Below, piece by piece: positions 1 to 5,136 of a stretch of 5,136 bases of DNA. The position numbers were made by a program, and so were the translations under genes. The stretch comes from Planctomycetota bacterium. Lineage in GTDB: Bacteria > Planctomycetota > PUPC01 > DSUN01. The first letter of the stretch is position 1; every line of letters begins with the position of its first letter. The stretch is from the NCBI GenBank assembly GCA_016872875.1, contig VGYW01000544.1:1-5136 (forward strand), read 5' to 3'. The notes beneath the pieces were generated by a model that had not been told where the DNA came from, made no database searches, and saw nothing but the letters and a program-made list of their open reading frames with translations.

Positions 1-23
1 GCTCTACACTGGCGGGGCCTTTT

Positions 24-50
24 CCCAGGGCTCCCTTCGGTCGCCCTGGG
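24..50. repeat. 8-bp inverted repeat at the left end
   Basis: CCCAGGGC (24-31) and GCCCTGGG (43-50) form a perfect 8-bp stem with an 11-nt loop. The right arm is shared with copy A of the adjacent direct repeat. A TTTT lies beside it on the plus strand, but on the wrong side for terminating a plus transcript. On the minus strand the hairpin is followed by AAAAGG, not a U-run, so it is not a typical terminator of accD. Confidence 0.5.
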
Positions 51-157
51 CTACGGCTCAAACGCCCCCATTCGGGGGCTAAACCCCAGCCCCCAGAAGA
101 TGTGGGCAAAGATGAGAGCGAAGCCCTGGGCTGCTATAGTACGCCCCTGTCGGGGCT
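43..157. repeat. Two diverged direct repeats, each ending in a hairpin, downstream of accD
   Basis: Copy A (43-80) and copy B (123-157) share the layout GCCCTGGGCT, then 8-9 variable bases, then ACGCCCC, a short loop and CGGGG(G)CT. The terminal hairpins are GCCCCC/GGGGGC (64-69 with 74-79) in A and GCCCC/GGGGC (143-147 with 152-156) in B, each with a 4-nt loop. The 42 nt between copies hold no feature I recognise. These look like copies of a dispersed intergenic repeat. Together with 24-50 they account for most of the 192 nt after accD. Confidence 0.6.
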
Positions 158-192
158 CCAGAGCGGTCCGCCACAACTGGGAGCCGCACTCG

Positions 193-1029
193 TCACGCAG
201 CGGGCTCGCCGTCGAAGACGGGCTTGCAATAGTCGAGGAGCATGGCGAGCTCGCGGCGGAGGTCCTTGCGGTGGATGATGCGGTCGAGGAGGCCGTGTTC
301 GAGCATGAACTCGGCGGTCTGGAAGCCGGGGGGCAGCTCGGCCTTGAGGGTCTGCTGGATGACGCGCGCCCCGGTGAAGCCGATGAGGGCCTTTGGCTCG
401 GCGACCACAATGTCGCCGAGGGAGGCGAAGCTGGCCATGACGCCGGCGTAGGTGGGGTTGGTGAGGACTGCGACGTAGAGTCCGCCGCGGTCGCGGTAGC
501 GTCGGGCGGCGGCGGAGGTCTTGATCATCTGCATGAGGGAGAGGCAGCCCTCCTGCATGCGGGCGCCGCCCGAGGCGGCGAAGATGATGAGGGGGAGGCG
601 CAGCTCGCCGGCGTGCTCGAAGGCGCGGGTGATCTTCTCGCCGACGGCGGAGCCCATCGAGGCCATGATGAAGCGGGAGTCCATGACGGCGGCGTAGGTG
701 TCGCGCCCTTCGATCTTCGCGCGGCCGATGACGACGGCCTCCTTGAGGCCGGTCTCCTGCTGCATCTCCTGGAGGCGTTGGGCGTAGGGGATGCGGTCAA
801 CGAAGCCCAGGGGGTCGGTGGGCGCGATGTCGGCGTCGGCCTCCGCGAAGGAGCCGAGGTCGAAGACCACGCCGATGCGCAGGGGGGCGGAGAGGGAGAA
901 GTGGTGCTGGCACTTGGGGCAGACCCAGAGGCCCTGCTCGACCTCGCGCTTGTAGACCATCGCCCCGCAGGCGTCGCACTTCATCCACAGGCCGTCGGGG
1001 ATCGAGCGTCGCTTGTTCATCCATGGCAT
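193..1029 (-). CDS. accD: Acetyl-CoA carboxylase carboxyltransferase subunit beta
   Basis: AccD pairs with AccA to transfer carboxyl from carboxybiotin on AccB to acetyl-CoA, giving malonyl-CoA for fatty acid synthesis. From the ATG at 1029 the product is 278 residues, normal for the family. An N-terminal four-cysteine zinc ribbon is complete (Cys18, Cys21, Cys37, Cys40), after the typical RSIPDGLWMKC lead-in. The crotonase-like core shows MGSAVGEKITR (125-135), SGGARMQEG (153-161), LGDIVVAEPKALIGFTGARVI (204-224) and the LPPGFQTAEF segment near 232-241. The frame extends to a TTG at 1068, but MPWMNKRRSIP resembles the short amphipathic start of other AccDs and GGGAG lies 10 nt before 1029. 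The ATG at 1020 is the alternative. The usual PTxGGV reads PTYAGV (192-197). No folC or accA follows; the window end downstream is non-coding. Confidence 0.97.
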   Translation of the reverse strand: MPWMNKRRSIPDGLWMKCDACGAMVYKREVEQGLWVCPKCQHHFSLSAPLRIGVVFDLGSFAEADADIAPTDPLGFVDRIPYAQRLQEMQQETGLKEAVVIGRAKIEGRDTYAAVMDSRFIMASMGSAVGEKITRAFEHAGELRLPLIIFAASGGARMQEGCLSLMQMIKTSAAARRYRDRGGLYVAVLTNPTYAGVMASFASLGDIVVAEPKALIGFTGARVIQQTLKAELPPGFQTAEFMLEHGLLDRIIHRKDLRRELAMLLDYCKPVFDGEPAA

Positions 1030-1039
1030 GGGTAAACGG

Positions 1040-1044
1040 CTCCC
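1040..1044 (-). promoter_or_regulatory. Likely ribosome binding site of accD
   Basis: GGGAG on the minus strand lies 10 nt before the ATG at 1029 and 19 nt before the ATG at 1020, favouring the former. Its first bases lie in the small palindrome CCCGA-TG-TCGGG (1042-1053), so a 4- to 5-bp hairpin could partly hide the site. Confidence 0.5.
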
Positions 1045-1056
1045 GACATCGGGCAG

Positions 1057-1085
1057 GCTTCCTCGCAATTGAAGGCGGAGGAAGC
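1057..1085 (-). promoter_or_regulatory. Inverted repeat in the accD leader
   Basis: GCTTCCTC (minus strand, 1078-1085) and GAGGAAGC (1057-1064) form a perfect 8-bp stem with a 13-nt loop, 27 nt upstream of the chosen accD start. It could be a leader hairpin or an operator. No recognisable promoter hexamers were found beside it. Confidence 0.4.
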
Positions 1086-1105
1086 TCCGCGGGGATGCTC
1101 GCCTG

Positions 1106-1310
1106 CGTCCCGAAGGGACGGTAGTGGGTTGCCGGCGGCTTCAGCCGCCGGAGGCCGCCCCGCCCGCGGGCAAGTCCCGAAGGGACGGCAGAAACTCTCG
1201 TCGCGCAGGCGCGCCGGCACCTTCTGCCGTCCCTTCGGGACTGTACTGGTCCTGGCGCGCGCTTCCGGCGGCTGAAGCCGCCGGCAACCCACTACGCTCC
1301 CTTCGGGAGC
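1106..1310. repeat. Nested inverted-repeat element between the hypothetical gene and accD
   Basis: This 205-bp structure fills most of the 309-nt spacer 1030-1338. The outer arms 1106-1152 and 1264-1310 match at 43 of 47 positions, including a perfect 32-bp stretch (1121-1152 with 1264-1295). Each arm holds two small palindromes: a CCCGAAGGG-centred hairpin, and CCGGCGGCT-tc-AGCCGCCGG (1132-1151; mirror copy 1265-1284). The four mismatches between arms fall at the ends of the CCCGAAGGG hairpin and keep it paired (CG...CG in one arm, GC...GC in the other). An inner perfect 20-bp inverted repeat lies at 1174-1193 and 1222-1241. A GTAG tetranucleotide precedes the large hairpin, as in REP/BIME elements. 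It contains no gene of its own. A dispersed, non-autonomous repeat is my best reading. Confidence 0.8.
1174..1241. repeat. Inner perfect 20-bp inverted repeat of the nested element
   Basis: GTCCCGAAGGGACGGCAGAA at 1174-1193 is repeated exactly, in reverse complement, at 1222-1241, with a 28-nt loop. Each arm again starts with the GTCCC-GAA-GGGAC mini-hairpin seen in the outer arms, so the 205-bp element holds four copies of this motif in two opposed pairs. The loop carries the 8-bp palindrome GGCGCGCC (1208-1215). Confidence 0.8.
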
Positions 1311-1338
1311 AAGACTCAGAGGCACCGGAATCCTCGGG

Positions 1339-1794
1339 TCAATATGCGCATTCGCGGCGATAGAGCTGAAGGACGAAGCGGTAGACCTCGCGCAGGTTGG
1401 CGCGGTCCACCTGGATGACGAGTTCGCCGCCCTTGGTGTGGCGGTGCGAGGTGGCCTCGCGGCCGACGACCTCCGTGGAGGGCGGGAGGATCTGCTTTGC
1501 CATGTCGAGCAGACTTGGGAGCGCATAGGGGCCTTCGAGGACGTGGAGCTCGGTGCGCTGCGACTCCAGGGGCGGGGCCATGTGGACGAAGGCGTGGCCC
1601 TTGAGTCGGTACGAGATGGACTCGTGGGCGAAGACCTCGCTTGGCGCCCAGACCTTGGGGAGGTCGAGGAGCGCCTCGTGGAGCTCGCGCGCGACGAAGC
1701 GCTGCTCGCTCGACGGGATGCGGTTGAGGAGCATCCCGGTCGAGATTTTCTGGGTGGCCAGCCGAGCGTCGCGTTCGCTCTCGCGTGACGCCAT
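1339..1794 (-). CDS. Hypothetical protein, 151 residues, family not recognised
   Basis: I do not recognise this protein. The reading frame is well supported: ATG at 1794 is preceded by GGGAGG (1801-1806) at 6-nt spacing. An in-frame TAG lies 36 nt upstream (1828-1830) with no ATG, GTG or TTG between, so the start is fixed. The product looks soluble: no signal peptide and no membrane segment. The charged N-terminus (1-13) is followed by a probable helix rich in Arg, Glu and Leu around 29-46 (QRFVARELHEALLDL). Alternating hydrophobic stretches at 54-72 and 81-87 could be beta strands. A basic, His-containing segment SHRHTKGGE lies at 116-124, and an Arg-rich helical tail (RANLREVYRFVLQLYRRE) ends at Cys149. 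Seven histidines are scattered along it, but no clear metal-binding motif is visible. It lies 166 nt after rpe and 309 nt before accD, so it may have its own transcript. Function is unknown; coding status is likely. Confidence 0.8.
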   Translation of the reverse strand: MASRESERDARLATQKISTGMLLNRIPSSEQRFVARELHEALLDLPKVWAPSEVFAHESISYRLKGHAFVHMAPPLESQRTELHVLEGPYALPSLLDMAKQILPPSTEVVGREATSHRHTKGGELVIQVDRANLREVYRFVLQLYRRECAY

Positions 1795-1837
1795 CGCCTG
1801 CCTCCCGACAACCCGACCCTCAAGGCCCTAGGTCAGT

Positions 1838-1912
1838 GGGGATGTATGGATCAGTGGATGGGTGGATGGGTGTCAGACAGTCATCCAATCATCCATCCAT
1901 CCAATCATCCCC
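1838..1912. repeat. GGAT-rich imperfect inverted repeat between rpe and the hypothetical gene
   Basis: Arms 1838-1868 and 1882-1912 (31 nt each) pair at 24 of 31 positions around a 13-nt loop. Both arms are built from tetranucleotide-like GGAT/ATGG repeats, with three ATCC units in tandem on the right arm. The composition is visibly less GC-rich than the flanking genes. It lies 49 nt after the rpe stop and would form a long hairpin in a read-through transcript. No T-run follows on the minus strand, so classical intrinsic termination is not supported. It may be a dispersed repeat or a processing site. Confidence 0.7.
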
Positions 1913-1960
1913 CTCTGACGCGGGTGCGCCGCGCCTCAAGCCATCGCCCGCAGGCGCCGC

Positions 1961-2599
1961 TCAGCCGCGCAGGGCGCGTATCGCCTCGCGCCGGTCGGGG
2001 GCGCCGAAGATGGCCGTGCCCGCGACCAGGACGTTGGCTCCCGCGGCCACGGCCGCCCGCGCGGTCGCCGCGTTGATGCCGCCGTCTATCTCGATGTCCA
2101 GCCCGTCCGGGGCCAGCCGGCGCAGCCGCCGGACCTCATCCAGGACCTCGGGGATGAAGCCCTGTCCCCCGAAGCCCGGTTGCACGCTCATCACGAGCAC
2201 CTGGTCAACAGCGTCCAGGTAGCCTTCCACGGCGCTGGCCGGGGTGCCTGGGCTGAGGGTGATGGACACCCTCTTGCCGCAGGCGCGGATGCGCTCGATC
2301 AGCCTTCCCGGCTCAGGCGCGACCTCCACGTGGAAGCCGATGATCGAGGCGCCGGCCTCTGCGAACGCCTCGATCCAGTCCTGCGGGGCGGCCACCATCA
2401 GGTGGACGTCCAGCGGCACCCTTGCAGCCCTGGCCACGGCGGCCACCGCCTGCGGCCCAATCGTGATGTTCGGCACGAAGTGCCCGTCCATCACGTCGCA
2501 GTGCAACAGGTCGGCCCCGGCCCTCTGGACCGACTCGACCTCCTCGCCGAGGCGAAGCCAGTCGGCCGCGAGGAGCGACGGCGCTATCTTCACCTGCAT
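1961..2599 (-). CDS. rpe: Ribulose-phosphate 3-epimerase
   Basis: This metal-dependent TIM-barrel enzyme interconverts D-ribulose-5-phosphate and D-xylulose-5-phosphate in the pentose phosphate pathway, and in the Calvin cycle where one exists. The 212-residue product is close to the family norm. Visible motifs are IAPSLLAAD (5-13) with Ser8, LLHCDVMDGHFVPN (31-44) containing metal ligand His33 and catalytic Asp35, DVHLMV (64-69) with His66, the flexible-loop segment VQPGFGGQGF (139-148), and EIDGGIN (170-176) with second catalytic Asp172. By homology His33, Asp35, His66 and Asp172 form the metal site. AGTAIFG (193-199) is the phosphate-binding end. The usual NPxTP segment reads SPGTP here (116-120), a mild variant. 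The start is 13 nt after the pgk stop with no clear Shine-Dalgarno, and the ATG lies in the loop of a perfect hairpin, so translational coupling to pgk is likely. It is the third and last gene of the tight cluster. Confidence 0.97.
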   Translation of the reverse strand: MQVKIAPSLLAADWLRLGEEVESVQRAGADLLHCDVMDGHFVPNITIGPQAVAAVARAARVPLDVHLMVAAPQDWIEAFAEAGASIIGFHVEVAPEPGRLIERIRACGKRVSITLSPGTPASAVEGYLDAVDQVLVMSVQPGFGGQGFIPEVLDEVRRLRRLAPDGLDIEIDGGINAATARAAVAAGANVLVAGTAIFGAPDRREAIRALRG

Positions 2600-2605
2600 C
2601 AGGTG
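2591..2605 (-). promoter_or_regulatory. Hairpin enclosing the rpe start codon
   Basis: On the coding strand the sequence is CACCTG-ATG-CAGGTG: a perfect 6-bp inverted repeat whose three-base loop is exactly the rpe initiation codon. Pairing does not extend further. It lies 8 nt after the pgk stop codon (TAG, 2613-2615). A ribosome terminating on pgk would reach and open the stem, so it may make rpe translation depend on pgk translation. The role is inferred; the symmetry is direct. Confidence 0.6.
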
Positions 2606-2612
2606 TCTGCTT

Positions 2613-3818
2613 CTACTTGTCTTTCAGGGCGGCGATGCCTGGGAGTTCGCGGCCTTCGAGGAACTCCAGGGACGCGCCGCCGCCGGTCGAGATGTGGGTC
2701 ATCTTGTCGGCGATGCCGAAGGCGTTGGCGGCGGCCGCGGTGTCGCCGCCGCCGAGGACGCTCACCGCCCCCGAGGCGGCGATGGCGTCCCCCACGGCGC
2801 GCGTGCCATCGGCGAACCGCGCGTCCTCGAAGACGCCCATCGGGCCATTCCAGACCACCGTGGCCGCCCGCGCGACGGCCTCGGCGTACGCCGCCACGGT
2901 CTTCGGGCCAATGTCGAGGCCCATCATGCCCGTGGGCACGGCCGCGTCGGGCGTGACCTCGCGGCGCACGTCGGGCACAGGCGTCCCCTCCTTGGTGAGG
3001 GGGAACTTGTCGCCGACCACGTGGTCGAGCGGGAGGTGGAATGGGACGCCGCGCTGGCGCGCGCTGTCGAGCATCCGCTTCGCGTCGTCCAGCCGGTCGG
3101 CCTCCACCCGCGAGGCCCCGACCTCCGTGCCCAGGGCTTTGAGAAACGTGTAGGCCATCGCCCCGCCCACGATCAGCGCGTCAACCTTCGGGAGCAGGTT
3201 GGTGATGACGCCGATCTTGTCGGAGACCTTTGCGCCGCCGAGGATGGCGACGAGTGGGCGCCGCGGCTTGCTCACGGCATTGCCGAGATACTCAATCTCC
3301 TTCTGGAGCAGGTAGCCAGCGGCGGCGAGGAGGTGCTTTGTCACGCCCGCCACCGAGGCGTGGGCGCGGTGCGCGCAGCCGAAGGCGTCGTCAATGTAGA
3401 CGTCGCCCAGGGCGGCGAGCTGGCGCGAGAACCCCTCGTCGTTGGCCTCCTCCTCCGCGTGGAAGCGCAGGTTCTCCAGGAGGAGCACGCCGCCGGGCTC
3501 GAGGGCGGCTGCGGCAGCAGCGGCAGCCGGCCCAACGCAGTCGGCGGCCGTGGCCACGGGCTTGCCGAGGAGCTCGCTCAGGCGCGCCGCCACGGGCGCA
3601 AGGCTGTACTTCGGATTCACCTTGCCGTCCGGCCGGCCCAGGTGGGACATGAGGATGACCCTTGCGCCGTCGGCAACGGCCTTCCTGATCGTGGGCAGGG
3701 CGGCGACGATGCGCGTGTCGTCGCTCACTCGCCCCTCCTTGAGCGGCACGTTGAAGTCAACTCGGATCAGCGCGCGCTTGCCGCGGAGGTCGAGGTCGTC
3801 TATCGTCAGCTTGCCCAT
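2613..3818 (-). CDS. pgk: Phosphoglycerate kinase
   Basis: This enzyme transfers the acyl phosphate of 1,3-bisphosphoglycerate to ADP, giving 3-phosphoglycerate and ATP, the step after Gap. At 401 residues it is full length for a bacterial monomer. The N-terminal substrate domain shows RVDFNVP (19-25), SHLGRP (58-63), ENLRFH (115-120) and [13 protein letters not shown] (143-155). The C-terminal nucleotide domain shows GGAKVSDK (194-201), [11 protein letters not shown] (218-228), WNGPMGVFE (323-331), GGGDT (356-360) and STGGGASLE (377-385). Translation starts 9 nt after the gap stop, and the purine-rich ribosome site (GGGGGAG at 3822-3828) shares a base with that TAG codon. Its spacing to the ATG is only 3 nt, which suggests coupling to gap translation. 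A run of eight alanines at 98-105 lies just before the [10 protein letters not shown] strand; it looks like a harmless surface expansion. All substrate-binding motifs are intact. Confidence 0.98.
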   Translation of the reverse strand: MGKLTIDDLDLRGKRALIRVDFNVPLKEGRVSDDTRIVAALPTIRKAVADGARVILMSHLGRPDGKVNPKYSLAPVAARLSELLGKPVATAADCVGPAAAAAAAALEPGGVLLLENLRFHAEEEANDEGFSRQLAALGDVYIDDAFGCAHRAHASVAGVTKHLLAAAGYLLQKEIEYLGNAVSKPRRPLVAILGGAKVSDKIGVITNLLPKVDALIVGGAMAYTFLKALGTEVGASRVEADRLDDAKRMLDSARQRGVPFHLPLDHVVGDKFPLTKEGTPVPDVRREVTPDAAVPTGMMGLDIGPKTVAAYAEAVARAATVVWNGPMGVFEDARFADGTRAVGDAIAASGAVSVLGGGDTAAAANAFGIADKMTHISTGGGASLEFLEGRELPGIAALKDK

Positions 3819-3827
3819 CGGCTCCCC

Positions 3828-4944
<1,117 letters not shown>

Positions 4945-5016
4945 GCTTGTAGTTCCTGAGGGGGGTGCGTGTAATCTCCTTCGGTCATCCACACCGGAAC
5001 TCAGGCACCGCACCCA

Positions 5017-5111
5017 GTGTCGCTCAGAGTCGCGCAGACTCGCTCAACTGCGGATCGGCCGATCCGCAGCCTCCGGCCCCAGAGTCGGCCAGTGTTTGCC
5101 AGAGTCGCTCA
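5017..5111. repeat. Degenerate 10-bp tandem repeat array split by a palindrome
   Basis: Three contiguous 10-mers occupy 5017-5046: GTGTCGCTCA, GAGTCGCGCA, GACTCGCTCA. Three more occupy 5082-5111: GAGTCGGCCA, GTGTTTGCCA, GAGTCGCTCA. The consensus is GAGTCGCTCA, with G1, T4, C9 and A10 invariant in all six. A possible decayed seventh unit follows at 5112-5121. A 35-nt gap between the halves contains a perfect palindrome. The period is close to one helical turn, which would put each unit on the same face of the DNA. The array is upstream of the gap promoter, in sequence with no gene I can support. Confidence 0.7.
5048..5069. repeat. Perfect 22-bp palindrome upstream of gap
   Basis: CTGCGGATCGG is followed directly by its exact reverse complement, 11 bp per arm with no spacer. 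Symmetry stops at both ends. It is 1 nt from the left half of the 10-mer array and about 104 bp upstream of the -35 element. It could be a dimeric regulator site, a cruciform, or the 3' hairpin of an upstream gene; there is no T-run on either strand to support a terminator. Confidence 0.8.
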
Positions 5112-5136
5112 CATTCGCGCCACACGGCCCCTTGCC

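Noticed and set aside
24..50. Intrinsic terminator of accD
   Set aside because: The hairpin is followed by AAAAGG on the transcript strand and not by a U-run.
100..1035. 311-codon open frame on the plus strand
   Set aside because: It is the antisense shadow of accD, whose zinc ribbon and core motifs on the minus strand are unambiguous.
1030..1068. Extended N-terminus of accD from TTG at 1068
   Set aside because: The added residues do not resemble AccD N-termini, and the GGGAG site sits downstream of that TTG, inside the extension.
1017..1823. 268-codon minus-strand frame across the hypothetical gene and the repeat element
   Set aside because: It runs through the palindromic repeat and out of frame with the supported 151-residue gene; the Ser/Arg-rich translation reflects base composition.
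3503..3526. Frameshift or assembly error at the eight-alanine run in pgk
   Set aside because: The codons are mixed (GCT, GCC, GCA), the frame continues, and all motifs on both sides are in register.
5017..5111. CRISPR array
   Set aside because: The units are 10 bp, contiguous and degenerate, with no unique spacers and no cas genes nearby.

Overview
The window is GC-rich bacterial DNA carrying five genes, all on the minus strand, so transcription runs from high to low coordinates. Four are recognisable core-metabolism genes: gap (glyceraldehyde-3-phosphate dehydrogenase), pgk (phosphoglycerate kinase), rpe (ribulose-phosphate 3-epimerase) and accD (acetyl-CoA carboxylase carboxyltransferase beta subunit). 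The fifth, between rpe and accD, is a 151-residue protein I do not recognise. A free-standing AccD with a zinc ribbon and the sigma70-type promoter show that this is a bacterium. High GC, loose gene packing and GC-rich palindromic intergenic repeats recall Planctomycetota and related metagenome-derived genomes, but that placement is an impression and not a demonstration.

Layout from right to left. 4845-5136 is the region upstream of gap. It holds a degenerate 10-bp repeat array interrupted by a perfect 22-bp palindrome, then a promoter with perfect-consensus -35 (TTGACA) and -10 (TATAAT) hexamers, then a roughly 66-nt leader with a stem-loop and a strong AGGAGG ribosome binding site. gap, pgk and rpe follow with gaps of only 9 and 13 nt, so they almost certainly form one operon. 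The rpe start codon is exactly the three-base loop of a perfect hairpin. A 166-nt spacer after rpe holds a long GGAT-rich inverted repeat. Then come the unknown gene (1339-1794), a 309-nt spacer dominated by a nested 205-bp inverted repeat, and accD. The final 192 nt downstream of accD hold two diverged direct repeats, each ending in a C/G hairpin.

Functionally, Gap and Pgk carry out consecutive steps of lower glycolysis and gluconeogenesis (glyceraldehyde-3-phosphate to 3-phosphoglycerate, with substrate-level ATP formation). Rpe interconverts ribulose-5-phosphate and xylulose-5-phosphate and links this to the pentose phosphate pathway. AccD feeds acetyl-CoA into malonyl-CoA for fatty acid synthesis and may be transcribed separately.

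The coding content is ordinary. The unexplained signal is in the spacers. The nested inverted repeat at 1106-1310 has two compensating base-pair swaps between its arms, and the 10-mer array with its palindrome lies upstream of the gap promoter. I found no convincing defence system, CRISPR array, transposase gene, tRNA or rRNA.
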